Numbered from the stretch's first letter, positions 47,565-57,698 are shown. The stretch is DNA of 64,000 nt from Candidatus Dechloromonas phosphorivorans (GCA_016709495.1 JADJMS010000005.1:1-64000), one strand, 5' to 3'. Program-made: numbers and translations. The notes: a model not told the origin generated them from the sequence alone.

Positions 47565-48922
47565 ATGGCTACCACTAGTTCTCTAGGTGTTGGTACCGGT
47601 ATAGATCTTGAATCTATGCTAACCAAAATTATTGCTGCTGAAAAAGCACCAATCACCAGAATTGAGACCAAGATATCGGAAGCCAATACAAAGATTTCGG
47701 TCCCGGTACGCTTAAATCGAAACTGGATGCTTTGCAGTCGGCAGCTGAGACATTGCAATTCCCTTCGCGACTTTCTGCAATAAAAGCGACTTCCAGCGAC
47801 ACCACAACAGTTAGCGCAAATGCCACATATAACACCTCGATTGGCAGCTATGGGGTCGAAGTAACTCAACTGGCGAGCGCCCAAAAAAGTTTTCCCGTCG
47901 CATACAACGCTGGAACAACATTTAGCCAAGGCACGCTTAATTTTACCGTTGGCGGCGTTTCTGCCCCACCTATAGACCTGAATGGCCAAGCAAGTTACAC
48001 CCTCGCGGAAATTGGTTCACAGATCAATAATGCAAAAATTGGCGTAACTGCTACGGTGATTACAACCTCTACCGGGCAGCAACGTATGGTTTTGACCGGC
48101 GACAAGACGGGGGCGGGCAACAGTTTCCTGTTGACATCATCACTGACACCTTCCGGCGCTCAAACGTCATTAGCTAGTTTTGATACATCTACTGTTGGTT
48201 TAATGCGTACCGCAGCCCAAGATGGGAAGATGAAAATTGATGGTATCGAAATCAGCTCACGCAGCAACAGCTTTACTACTGGCGAAAACGGGCTGACTTT
48301 GACCGCCGTCAAACTCGGCTCATCGACAATTACAGTCCAGAATGACAGTGCCAAAATCGTTTCGGCTGCACAGGCTTTTGTTGACAGCTTTAATGAAGTT
48401 GCCAAGCTGATCAAATCGAATTCAAGTTATGACGCATCAACCAAGACAAGCCAAGCGTTAACCGGAGATTCAAGCACTCGCTCTGTATTAAGCACACTGG
48501 GGAATGCCAGAACCACCACCCCGGACACCCTTTCAACTGCAGCATTTAAGACGCTTGGCGAACTGGGCATCACTATTCAACAATCAGGACTACTCAAGCT
48601 GGATGAAACCAAGCTGAACAAGGCAATCAGTACCTCAGCATCCGATGTCGTCAAGACACTCAGTGCTTACGGTCAATCAATTGGCACTGCTGTCATGACA
48701 ATGCAGGATACCGGTGGCGTTGTTTTCAATCGAATCAATAGCTTGAAATCATCAGTTTCGCACTTTACTGATAGCAAGGAAGCCATGGAGAATCGTGTCA
48801 GCCTGATCGAAAAACGCTACCGCGCACAATTTACCGCGTTAGACAAATACATGAGCGCCATGAATGAAACAAGTACATCCCTGACCCAACAATTGAAAGC
48901 CCTGACAAGCTCATCAAACTAA
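47565..48922 (+). CDS. fliD: Flagellar cap protein FliD, one frameshift
   Basis: The N-terminal FliD_N (LGVGTGIDLESMLTKII, EKAPITRIETKIS) begins at ATG 47565. An indel near 47697 shifts the frame, and reading on in the next frame gives FGPGTLKSKLDALQSAAE and then the rest of the cap protein to 48922, with FliD_C features such as VDSFNEVAKLIKS. Corrected length is about 452 residues. FliD caps the filament and helps flagellin fold outside the cell. The C-terminal coiled region (about 48740-48900) is intact. Confidence 0.9.
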
Positions 48923-49010
48923 CTACCACGTTGACCGCGCGCCAATGGATGAATAACAAGCTTCCATTTTATTGTTACTATGCCCCCTCATTGTTTTAGA
49001 TAAATCAACC

Positions 49011-49421
49011 ATGTTTTCAAATCCCATCGCTTCATATCGGCAAATTGACATTGAGTCCGATATTCGCGGCGCAGATCCACACCGGCTCATCGTGTTACTG
49101 TTTGACGGTGCCGAAAGCGCGTTGCAACAAGCACTTATCCGCCTTGAAGCAAACGATATTGCAGGAAAATCAGAATCACTACTCAAAGCAATTGACATCA
49201 TCCTTACAGGTTTATCGGCCAGCTTGAATATTGAAGAAGGTGGCGACTTGGCACAAAACCTCAAGGCGCTCTATGACTACATGGTTTCGCGCCTGATTCA
49301 TGCAAACCTGCGCAAGGATCCTGCTGCGATTCGAGAGGTTCAAGGGCTCCTTGGTGAAATCTCCGGGGCGTGGCGAGAAATGGGACAAAATCTGAGAGAA
49401 GGCAGGGTTCAAAATACTTAA
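49011..49421 (+). CDS. fliS: Flagellin chaperone FliS
   Basis: The product is 136 residues from ATG 49011 (MFSNPIASYRQIDIES); an in-frame upstream start at 48972 would add unconserved residues. The family features ADPHRLIVLLFDGAESAL and the helical bundle to LRKDPAAIREVQGLL are clear. FliS binds flagellin in the cytoplasm before export. Confidence 0.92.
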   Translation: MFSNPIASYRQIDIESDIRGADPHRLIVLLFDGAESALQQALIRLEANDIAGKSESLLKAIDIILTGLSASLNIEEGGDLAQNLKALYDYMVSRLIHANLRKDPAAIREVQGLLGEISGAWREMGQNLREGRVQNT

Positions 49422-49446
49422 TGATAGCCTCAGTGACACGGAACAA

Positions 49447-49725
49447 TTGGCAATTCTTTCCGAGAACTTGCAATCTTTCCTGTTAGCTGCAGAACAAGGC
49501 GAATGGGATCGCATCAGTGACTTAAGCGAGCAGTTCCTCTCTGCCCTGGAGGCAGCAAAGAAAGCCAATTTTCTGACCAATATTGCATCGATTAATCACA
49601 GAGAAATCCAAAATCTATTGACGATGCTGCAATCGGCAATCGAACAATGCTCGATACGTAAATATCAAATCGCTCCTCTGATCAAAGCCTTTGCTATCGC
49701 CAAAGACGTTTCGAATACCCCATGA
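49447..49725 (+). CDS. fliT: FliT-like flagellar protein
   Basis: About 92 residues, all helical in appearance (LLAAEQGEWDRISDLSEQFLSAL). The position right after fliS and the EQGEWDRI pattern fit the FliT/FliS-associated group of export chaperones. The start is uncertain: no ATG is in frame after the stop at 49393, so TTG 49447 is taken, although the frame is open from 49396 and the true start may be hidden by an indel. The last four bases overlap the next gene. Confidence 0.6.
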   Translation: MAILSENLQSFLLAAEQGEWDRISDLSEQFLSALEAAKKANFLTNIASINHREIQNLLTMLQSAIEQCSIRKYQIAPLIKAFAIAKDVSNTP

Positions 49726-51017
49726 TCCCGCCCGACGTTGCCAGTAGTCTGCGTCTGATCCTGCCAGACCAGCAGGCGGCAACGAATGCGCAGACGCTAC
49801 CGGTTGTAGCAGCGCAAAAAATTGCTGATGCTCTCAGCAATCTGGTTCCCGGCCAACGAGTTCTGGCTGAAATTCAGGCCTTACTACCCAACGGTAATTA
49901 CCGCGCCATTGTTGGACAGCGTGATATCACGCTTGCACTCCCCTTCTCGGCCAAAGCCGGGGATAGCATTGAACTGGAAGTCACCGAAAGCGATGGCAAG
50001 CTGACGCTGGCCTTTGTTACGAACAAGACCGATAACGCCGCTTTTAAAGCTGGCCAAGAGTCTGTTCCAACAACGCTGAGCTCTACCGGCAAGTTGATTG
50101 GCGATTTAATGAGCGGGATTGATGGCGAAGGAAAACGTGCGCCAGCGGCACAGTTGAATGGCAATCAAGCGCTCGTGGAGAGCATGCCTAGAAGCGCCTC
50201 TGATCTGGTGCCGGTGCTTAAACAAGCCCTGACACAGAGCGGTATGTTCTACGAGGCACACCAGGCACGCTGGGTTGCCGGACAACTGCCAACGGAAGCG
50301 CTGCGACAGGAACCGCAGGCAAAATACTCGCCGTCACCCATACCAGTTACGGTTTACGACGTTTCTGAAGGAAAAAATCTCAACGGCACCAAACCTGACT
50401 TGGCACCGCCAAATACTCCAGCAGTAAGCAATACGGACAAAGGCACAACCCAAAACGATCAAGCTATCGCGACGAATTCACGTACGAACAACAGCGCAAC
50501 GAGAAATGATCAAGCTCTCACGACGCATTCAAGTATGGACAAAGGCGCAACGCGAAACGATCAAGCTCTCACGACGACTTCACGAAATGATCCAAACGCG
50601 CAAACAATACCCAACAATACGCAAGCTGGTAACCCAATTCCTCGCGAACTCACGCCGCTTGTCCAGCAACAACTCGACGGCCTCGCCACCCAAAACTTTG
50701 CTTGGCAAGGCCAGGTGTGGCCCGGACAGCAAATGCGGTGGGAGATTGGTGAGAACGGTGAAAATGCTCGCAACCTCGATGGTGAGCCGATGGCGCAATG
50801 GCAAACGCGGCTCAAACTTTCACTCCCCATGCTCGGCGGCATCGATGCCACACTGCATTTACGGGCCGGCGGCGAAATTGGCATTACCGTGAGCACTGAG
50901 TCAGAAACCAGTGAAATCAGATTGAAAGATAGCGCCGAACAATTGCGCAAACAGTTTGAAGCGGCGGGACTGAATCTCACCAAATTGCTCGTCCAGCATG
51001 ACCGACCCGTCGAATAA
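49722..51017 (+). CDS. FliK-like protein (hook-length-control C-domain)
   Basis: The product is 431 residues. An N-terminal half (about 1-200) with beta-rich segments (RVLAEIQALLPNGNYRAIV) is followed by a low-complexity linker with three 17-residue repeats (about 240-291) and a C-terminal Flg_hook-type domain (about 330-431, including LPMLGGIDATLHLRAGGEIGITV). It is a paralogue of the standard fliK at 60315. Such second copies are found next to FlhB-like proteins in many proteobacteria, and its precise role is unclear. It overlaps the FlhB-like gene by 20 bases. Confidence 0.75.
   Translation: MIPPDVASSLRLILPDQQAATNAQTLPVVAAQKIADALSNLVPGQRVLAEIQALLPNGNYRAIVGQRDITLALPFSAKAGDSIELEVTESDGKLTLAFVTNKTDNAAFKAGQESVPTTLSSTGKLIGDLMSGIDGEGKRAPAAQLNGNQALVESMPRSASDLVPVLKQALTQSGMFYEAHQARWVAGQLPTEALRQEPQAKYSPSPIPVTVYDVSEGKNLNGTKPDLAPPNTPAVSNTDKGTTQNDQAIATNSRTNNSATRNDQALTTHSSMDKGATRNDQALTTTSRNDPNAQTIPNNTQAGNPIPRELTPLVQQQLDGLATQNFAWQGQVWPGQQMRWEIGENGENARNLDGEPMAQWQTRLKLSLPMLGGIDATLHLRAGGEIGITVSTESETSEIRLKDSAEQLRKQFEAAGLNLTKLLVQHDRPVE
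50443..50595 (+). repeat. Three 51-bp tandem repeats in the FliK-like gene
   Basis: Units starting at 50443, 50494 and 50545 share GCxCAAC...AACGATCAAGCTCTC-type sequence and encode repeats of the form ATRNDQALTT. The period of 51 bases keeps the frame, so copy number can change without breaking the gene. The third unit diverges near its end. Confidence 0.8.
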
Positions 51018-51291
51018 TTCGACGCGCGAGGCAATTGCCCTTGCCTATAGCCAGACCGATGCTGCACCGCGCGTGGTGGCCAAAGGCAAGGGACTGATCG
51101 CAGAAAAAATCATCGCCAAAGCTCGCGAGCATGGAGTTTATGTTCACGAATCACCTGAGCTGGTCGCACTTCTAACCCAGGTGAATATTGACGAACACAT
51201 ACCTCCCCAGCTATATATGGCAATTGCTGAACTGCTGGCCTGGCTCTACCGGATAGAACACGGTGGTGCTTCAGGGCCACCGCCCACCTAA
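50998..51291 (+). CDS. FlhB-like C-terminal domain protein (YlqH/FlhX type)
   Basis: The product is 97 residues that match only the cytoplasmic C-terminal part of FlhB: REAIALAYSQTDAAPRVVAKGKG, AREHGVYVHESPELVALL and IPPQLYMAIAELLAWLYR. The NPTH autocleavage motif is absent, as usual for these stand-alone paralogues. They can partly replace the FlhB C-terminus in export switching. It overlaps the FliK-like gene, consistent with a FliK/FlhB functional pair. Confidence 0.85.
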   Translation: MTDPSNNSTREAIALAYSQTDAAPRVVAKGKGLIAEKIIAKAREHGVYVHESPELVALLTQVNIDEHIPPQLYMAIAELLAWLYRIEHGGASGPPPT

Positions 51292-51316
51292 TTTCGCCAT
51301 CAATCTGCCGCCCAAC

Positions 51317-52105
51317 ATGACATTGACCCAAGAAGATGCTTCAGTTCCAATTTTCGAGATTGACCAAACCGAAACTTACGGGCGATACCTGGTCAGCAAC
51401 CCCTTGGAAATTTTGCTCAATCTGCGAGCGCTGGCAAAACAACGAACAATCATCACGCTATACCTGGACGACGGCAGCCAATTCTTTTTGAGTTCAATTG
51501 TTACGGTCGACGAAGAAAATGGGCTAATTTTTCTCGATGCGTCGAACCAGCCAGCGCTCAATCAATTGGCAGTCAATGCTCAGCAAGCGACTTTGTCCGC
51601 AATTCTGGATCGGGTCAAAATTCAGATTCGCCTGCCAGCCCTGAACACAAGCTTTATTGAGGGCAAGCTTGCGTTCTCGTCGCCGCTACCAAGCAAGCTA
51701 CTGCGCTTGCAGCGACGGGAGTTTTTCCGCCTTGAAACACCTCAAGCGCATCCCCTACGCTGCAAATTGGCCGCAAAACATCAGGATGAAATCATTGCCT
51801 TCGACTTACCACTGTTTGACATTAGCGGTGGCGGGCTAAGCCTGATCGGCAACGTCGAGCATGCCGAGAAATTCGCGCTGGGCGAACTATTCAAGGATTG
51901 CAGACTGGAAATACCCGGCGAAAGCGTCCTCTCGGTCAATCTGCGAATTCAGGAAATTTTGAAATCTGAATTACCCAACGGCGACCATCAATTGCGCTTA
52001 GGTTGCGAATTTATCAGTCTGCCAGGAACCCGGCTAACACTGATCGAACGCTATATCACCCGCCTCGAGCGCGAACGCAAAGCCAGGGAAACGGGGTTGG
52101 TATAA
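51317..52105 (+). CDS. ycgR: PilZ-domain flagellar brake protein YcgR
   Basis: The product is 262 residues from ATG 51317. An N-terminal YcgR domain (about 10-125) is followed by a PilZ domain with R134xxxR138 (RREFFR) and D168xS170xxG173 (DISGGG), the cyclic-di-GMP contacts. When loaded, YcgR binds the flagellar motor and slows it. This links the diguanylate cyclase at 10824 to the flagellum encoded here. An in-frame start at 51263 lies inside the FlhB-like gene. Confidence 0.88.
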   Translation: MTLTQEDASVPIFEIDQTETYGRYLVSNPLEILLNLRALAKQRTIITLYLDDGSQFFLSSIVTVDEENGLIFLDASNQPALNQLAVNAQQATLSAILDRVKIQIRLPALNTSFIEGKLAFSSPLPSKLLRLQRREFFRLETPQAHPLRCKLAAKHQDEIIAFDLPLFDISGGGLSLIGNVEHAEKFALGELFKDCRLEIPGESVLSVNLRIQEILKSELPNGDHQLRLGCEFISLPGTRLTLIERYITRLERERKARETGLV

Positions 52106-52149
52106 AGCGCCAAGTATCCTTGCTCCACGCATGGAACAAGGAATGGTTA

Positions 52150-52473
52150 TTAAACCTGGATATTCATCACATCCTGATAAGCCGTTACCAGCTTGTTGCG
52201 CACCTGCACCATTTCCTGGAACGAAACGCTGGCGGTTTGCAGGGCGATCATGACCTCGTGCAGATTCTGGCTGGTATCTCCACCGGCAAGTTTTTCCGCC
52301 ATCTGGTTAGCCTGCACCTGAGTCTGGTTAACCTTGGCAATGGAGTTTTGCAAAACCTGTGCGAAATCAGAACCACCAGCAACCGCTCCTGCGCTTTCGC
52401 TGGGCTTGCTGGCCGCTTGTGTTGCGCTGCTACGCAACACACTCAACATTTGTTCAATACCTTTAGTTTCCAT
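52150..52473 (-). CDS. fliE: Flagellar hook-basal body protein FliE
   Basis: The product is 107 residues on the minus strand. FAQVLQNSIAKVNQTQ, QNLHEVMIALQTASVSFQEMVQVRNKLVTAYQDVMNI is split here only for description; the C-terminal helix-rich part is typical of FliE, the adaptor between the MS ring and the rod. It is read from the sigma-54 promoter at 52503-52518 and lies downstream of fleS-fleR, away from fliF, which faces the other way. Confidence 0.93.
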   Translation of the reverse strand: METKGIEQMLSVLRSSATQAASKPSESAGAVAGGSDFAQVLQNSIAKVNQTQVQANQMAEKLAGGDTSQNLHEVMIALQTASVSFQEMVQVRNKLVTAYQDVMNIQV

Positions 52474-52502
52474 AGCCGACTCCTTTTACTTGGCCAATAC
52501 GA

Positions 52503-52518
52503 AGCAATTCCTGGGCCA
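52503..52518 (-). promoter_or_regulatory. Sigma-54 promoter of fliE
   Basis: On the minus strand the sequence reads TGGCCC-AGGAA-TTGCT, with GG and GC ten bases apart as required for RpoN. It sits between the fleR stop and the fliE start, 30 bases upstream of the ATG, and is likely activated by the neighbouring FleR. Confidence 0.8.
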
Positions 52519-52521
52519 GAA

Positions 52522-53870
52522 TTAGTCGTTAAAAAAGCCTTCTTCGCGATACTGCTGCAATTTGTAGCGCAAGGTACGTTCTGAAATACCCAGGCGCTCT
52601 ATCGTAAGCTTTCGCGACCCGCCCGCCTCTGCCAACGTCTGTAGGATATGCTCACGCTCCAGGTCCTTCATGTTTTCTGCTCTTTTCTCAACATCACAGT
52701 GCGCCACCTGCTCGCTTACGACCGAGTGCGATGGGCCAGGCCGCGAAACAAGATTGAGATGCACCAGCTCGATGAGCGCTCCGGTAGACAGAATCAGCGC
52801 GCGTTGAACAACATTTTCCAGCTCTCGCACGTTGCCCGGCCAATCATGTGCCGTCAGCATTTGCTCCGCTGCTTCAGAGAATGTAACACCGGTGCGCCCG
52901 AAGCGCGCACCATGTTCACCCAGAAAATAGCGGGCGATGGGCACCACATCAAGCGAGCGTTGGCGCAAAGCGGGAATTTCGACGGGAAAAACATTGAGCC
53001 GGTAAAACAGGTCTTCACGGAATACCCCTTTGGCCACCGCTTCGGCCATGTCGCGGTTGGAGGTAGCAACAATGCGGATGTTGAGCGATACCGGCTTTTT
53101 GCCCCCAACTCGCTCCACCTCGCGCTCCTGCAGCACACGCAACAGCTTGGCTTGCAGTCCCATCGGCATTTCGGTGACCTCATCAAGCAACAGCGTGCCA
53201 TCTTGTGCCTGCTCGAATTTGCCTGCCTGCGCCTGCTGCGCCCCAGTAAACGCACCTTTTCGTAACCAAACAAGGTTGCTTCAAGCAGGCTATCGGGAAT
53301 AGCTGCACAATTTATGGCAACAAACGGGCCTGTCTTTCTTGCCGAATGGCGATGAATAAAACGTGCCACCACCTCCTTGCCGACACCTGATTCACCCGTC
53401 AGCAAAACCGTGGCGTCCGTTTGGGCAACACGCTGGGCTATGGCAAAGAGATCACGGCTAGCCGGGTCGATGGCAATAACACCGGCAGAATCTTCAGTCG
53501 TCACCAACTCATATTTATTGATATGCGCCAGCAAGGCCTTCGGCTCAAATGGTTTGAGCAGGAAATCGCAAGCGCCGGAACGCATCGCATCGACGGCTTT
53601 TTCGACCTCGGCATAGGCGGTCATCAGCACGACCGGCAGGTGCGGCAGGCGAGCCCGGATTTCCTTGAGCAGCGTAATGCCATCCATTGGCATCATGCGC
53701 ACATCGCTGACGACGATGGAAAAAGCCTGCTCGTCCAGAACGCGAAGCGCCGCCTCGCCACCATCCACCGCCACATAGGACCGGCCGGCAAGTTCAAGCG
53801 TATCGCCAATCGCCTCGCGCAGGCTGGGATCATCCTCAACCACCAAAATCGGCAAACTGTGTTCGCTCAT
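52522..53870 (-). CDS. fleR: Sigma-54-dependent flagellar response regulator FleR, one frameshift
   Basis: The receiver domain (residues 1-120, ILVVEDDPSLREAIG, phospho-acceptor in VVSDVRMMPMDG) is followed by an AAA+ domain (GESGVGKEVVARF Walker A, LLDEVTEMP Walker B) and a Fis-type DNA-binding helix at the C-terminus (LTIERLGISERTLRYKL). Near 53254 one G is missing within the GAFTGA coding sequence, the loop that contacts sigma-54. Restoring it joins the two frames into a 449-residue protein. It should activate sigma-54 flagellar promoters such as that of fliE. A single-base sequence error is the most economical explanation. Confidence 0.9.
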
Positions 53871-53874
53871 TATT

Positions 53875-55060
53875 TCAACTTTCGCTTTCGACTGCGCCCA
53901 GAGGCAGTATCATGACAAATTCGGCGCCCTCACCGGGGACTGAAAACAACTCGATGGAACCGCCATGCGCCCTTGCAACCCCTAAGGCAATTGCCAAGCC
54001 AAGCCCCGTCCCTTGCCCCTTGGTTGTGAAAAAAGGGTCAAAAATTCTTGTTTGCTTACCCAGCTCAACCCCAGGGCCGGTATCACGCACCCCAAGCGCC
54101 AAAAGATCACCGCTTTTTTTGCCGGTCAGGCAAATTTTGCCGCCTGCCGGTGTCGCCTGCATGGCGTTCTCCAGCAGATTGACCAAGGCGCCAAACAAGG
54201 CTTTGTGACTACCCACAATTTTCGCCTCATTACAGCCGTCGACCGTAACAAATTCAATTCCATGCTCGCGCATCAAAGGCTCTACGGTTTGCGCGGCTTC
54301 CTGCAGCAGATCACCGGCCAGCATCAGGTCGCGACCTATGCTTTCCCCACGCGCAAAGAGCAGAACATCCTGGATCAACCGTTCGAGGCGCCGTAACTGA
54401 CCACTGGCCTTTTCCGAGAAGCGAGCACGTGCTTCGTCAGCCACGCCGGCTTGGCCCAAATTGGCGGAGTACAGCAAGGCAGCCGCCAGGGGCGTTCGCA
54501 ACTGGTGCGCCAGTGATGCCGCCATTTCGCCCATTGCCGCCAAGCGTTGATTGCGCTCAAGCTCCGCCTTCATGCGGTGCGCTGCGCTGACATCATGAAT
54601 CACCAGAATTTTCCCGCCACCTGAGGCAAGCGTACTTTCGGCAATCGAGACAAGCCCCTCACCCAGCAACCATTCACCGACCGTCATCGTCGGCTCCAGC
54701 GATTGCCGGACAACATCCCCCCCAATGCCGACTCATCGCATCCGGCCCAAACATGGCAATAGCCGCTGGATTGACGGCGACAACAGTCGCACTTTGGTCA
54801 AGCAAAACAACACCGGCGGGCAAGGCATCAAGCAAAGATGAAAGCCGTTCAGAAAGCGCTTCCTTCTCTTCATACTGCCGCCGCAATTCGCCATTGGCGA
54901 TGGCCAATTCTTCGGTTAATGAGGCAACCCGGCCCTGCAAGGACTCATAAGCCTGGGTTAATTCAGCCGATACCTGATTAAAAACAGCAAAGGCACGCTG
55001 CAACTCGGCGGCTTTGGCGGTAGCTTCAGGATTGGCGGGGGCTGGCTCAGGCATGGGCAT
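53875..55060 (-). CDS. fleS: Flagellar sensor histidine kinase FleS, one frameshift
   Basis: An N-terminal coiled-coil and PAS domain (VVLLDQSATVVAVNPAAIAMFG, near residue 85) continues, after an indel near 54728, into the H-box (SLAHQLRTPLAAALL) and the ATP-binding domain (NLLENAMQATPAGG, DTGPGV, FDPFFTTKGQGTGLGL). No membrane segment is seen, so it is cytoplasmic, like FleS/FlrB. It lies directly upstream of fleR in the same direction with a 4-bp gap, forming a two-component pair. Confidence 0.88.
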
Positions 55061-55168
55061 CGAAAAAGTTAGAATGAATTAGGCGCGGGTAATAGTAGAA
55101 TATTTCTAGGATAATTTGGCTTCCTGTTTGATTCTTCTTCTATTTCATCGAAATTCCACCGGGCTTTA

Positions 55169-56696
55169 ATGGCAGCTGCTACCGAAACCACCGCAGGAAA
55201 CGCCCCAGCAGGGAATCCCCTGGAGCGTCTGCGCGATGCCTTCAATCGGCTCGGTGTCCAGCAAAAAATTGGCTTTACGGTAGCCATTGCAGCAATTATT
55301 GCCGTGCTGGTCGGAACGATTTTATGGAGCCAACAACCTGACTGGAAAATTCTTTTCTCCAACTTGGGAGAAAAAGACGGTGGCACCATCGTTACCTTGC
55401 TGGAACAACAGAACATCCCACACCGCATGTCGGATAACGGCTCGATCATGGTTCCCAGCAACCGGGTTCATGAAGTTCGCCTGAAACTTGCCTCACAAGG
55501 CCTGCCACGCGGTGGCATGGTCGGCTTTGAATTGATGGAAAACCAGAAATTCGGCATCAGTCAGTTTGCCGAACAGGTCAATTACCAACGCGGCCTGGAA
55601 GGAGAACTGGCACGTACCATCATGTCGATTGGTGCGATTTCCTCAGCTCGCGTCCACCTGGCAATCCCCAAGCCTTCCGTGTTTGTTCGTGATGAACAAA
55701 AGCCAACCGCTTCCGTCCTGCTCAATTTATACGGCGGACGCACGCTGGATTCGGGGCAAATTGCCGGCATTACCCATCTGGTTTCAGCCAGCGTGCCGCA
55801 ACTGCTTTCGACCAACGTCACCGTGATTGACCAGAACGGAACGATGCTTTCGCAGATCAAGAGCAAACTAACCGAGGCCGGGCTGGATCAGGCCCAGATC
55901 AAATACGTTCGTGACCTGGAAGACTCAATCGGCAAACGCATCGAAGACATCCTGAAACCCTTGCTGGGTGGCGAAAATTACAAGGTTCAAATTGCCGCCG
56001 ACGTGGACTTTTCGCAAAGTGAACAGACAGCGGAAACCTATCGTCCGAACAATACACCGGAGACCTCCAGTGTGCGTAGCCTGCAAAACAATGAAACCGC
56101 TTCGGTTAACCAATCAGCAGGCGGCGTTCCTGGCGCGCTGACAAACCAGCCACCAGTTCCTGCGACGGCTCCGCTAACCACACCAGCCACTGGCGCGCCA
56201 GCACCAGGCAAACCGGCAAAACCTGGCGACTCGCAAGGGCGTGTTGTCGCTGCAGGTATTGAGTCGCCGCTCAATGCACTCGGCCAGCCGATCAGCACCG
56301 CAAAGACCTCGACCACCAATTACGAAATTGATAAAACCGTCCGCTACACCAAGAACTCGATGGGCAACATTCGCCGGCTCTCAGCAGCTGTTGTAGTCAA
56401 CCATCGCAAGGATGTGGACAAGACCGGCAAGCAGGTCACCAAGGCATTGCCAGATGCCGAAATGAAACAAATCAACGAGCTGGTGCGCGAAGCAATGGGT
56501 TTTAATAAAGAGCGCGGCGACTCACTTTCCGTGGCCAATTCGCCGTTTACCGCAACAGAACGGCTAGATGCCGGATTGCCTCTTTGGAAAGATCCTGAAA
56601 CCATTTCTTACGCCAAGGAAATCTTCAAATATCTGTTGATTGCCGGTATCGTTGCCTTCCTCTACCTGAAAGTGATACAGCCTTCACTTACCCCCC
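55169..56696 (+). CDS. fliF: Flagellar MS-ring protein FliF, C-terminal tail missing
   Basis: Residues 1-508 match FliF: the first membrane segment (about 33-53, VAIAAIIAVLVGTIL), the ring-building motifs and YscJ-type domain (ISQFAEQVNYQRGLEGELARTI), the variable loop (about 290-360) and the second membrane segment (about 488-505, YLLIAGIVAFLYLKV). The cytoplasmic tail that binds FliG, about 50 residues, is absent. At 56691-56697 the sequence passes through six C directly into the FliG N-terminal coding sequence in another frame. ATG 55169 is the start. Confidence 0.88.
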
Positions 56697-57686
56697 GACG
56701 ACGGCCTAGAAAAGAGTGCCAACCTGCTAATCGCGTTAGGCGAGGATCTTGCGGCGGAAGTGCTTAAACACCTTGGCCCACGCGAGGTACAAAAAATCGG
56801 CCATGCGATGGCGGGTTTGAAAAGCGTACCACGCGCCACAGTTGAATCAGTGCTCGACAGTTTTCTCAAGGATGCAGACGAACACTCGGCGGTGCACGTC
56901 GACACCGACAGCTATGTCCGCTCGGTACTGACCAAGGCGCTTGGTGACGACAAGGCTTCCAACCTCATTTCACGAATTCTGCAGGGCGGCGAAACTTCAG
57001 GCATCGAGGGGCTGAAATGGATGGATGCGCCAACCGTCGCCGATCTGATCAAGAATGAACACCCGCAGATTATTTCAACCATCCTGGTGCACCTTGAGCA
57101 CGATCACGCCAGCGAAATCCTCAACCATTTCACTGAGCGACTACGTAATGACGTGATATTGCGTATTGCCACACTGGAAGGTATCCAGCCGGCGGCTTTA
57201 CGTGAGCTGAATGAAGCCATGCTACGTATACTTTCTGGCTCGGCGAGCGTAAAGCGTACAGCCATGGGCGGGGTGCGGACAGTGGCCGAAATTCTCAACT
57301 TCATTGGTACGGCCAATGAAACCTCCGTAGTTGACGCGATTCGTGAATACGACCCCGATCTTGCCCAGAAAATTCTCGATGAAATGTTTGTTTTCGAGAA
57401 CCTCATGGACATTGATGATCGCTCGATCCAGCTCATTTTGCGTGAAGTTCAGTCCGACTCACTGATTCTGGCCCTCAAAGGCGCCTCGCCCGATCTGCGC
57501 GAGAAAATTTTTAGAAACATGTCGCAGCGCGCCGCCGAAATGCTGCGCGAGGATCTGGAATCCAAGGGCCCGGTGCGCCTGTCCGAAGTCGAAGCCGAGC
57601 AGAAGGAAATTCTCAAAGTCGTCCGCCGCCTGGCCGACGAAGGCCAAATCGTCCTCGGCGGTGCCGGCGGCGAACAAATGCTCTGA
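56697..57686 (+). CDS. fliG: Flagellar motor switch protein FliG, no start codon of its own
   Basis: FliG coding begins at DDGLEKSANLLIALGEDLAAEV (56697 onward), a few residues in from the usual start, and runs intact through the middle domain (EHPQIISTILVHL) and the C-terminal torque domain (DDRSIQLILREVQSDSLILALKGAS). No ATG, GTG or TTG lies between the last upstream in-frame stop and this point. With five rather than six C at 56691-56696 it would be an in-frame fusion to FliF. Otherwise a segment with the fliF end and the fliG start has been lost. Confidence 0.9.
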   Translation, partial: DDGLEKSANLLIALGEDLAAEVLKHLGPREVQKIGHAMAGLKSVPRATVESVLDSFLKDADEHSAVHVDTDSYVRSVLTKALGDDKASNLISRILQGGETSGIEGLKWMDAPTVADLIKNEHPQIISTILVHLEHDHASEILNHFTERLRNDVILRIATLEGIQPAALRELNEAMLRILSGSASVKRTAMGGVRTVAEILNFIGTANETSVVDAIREYDPDLAQKILDEMFVFENLMDIDDRSIQLILREVQSDSLILALKGASPDLREKIFRNMSQRAAEMLREDLESKGPVRLSEVEAEQKEILKVVRRLADEGQIVLGGAGGEQML

Positions 57687-57698
57687 TCACCGACAGAC

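Noticed and set aside
53245..53262. Programmed frameshifting in fleR, fliD and others
   Set aside because: The sites do not share a slippery heptamer, and breaks occur in both directions across unrelated genes; random indels are a simpler explanation.
55117..55132. Sigma-54-like site TGGCTT-CCTGT-TTGAT upstream of fliF
   Set aside because: The -12 GC is replaced by GA, one of the least tolerated changes, so I do not list it as a promoter.
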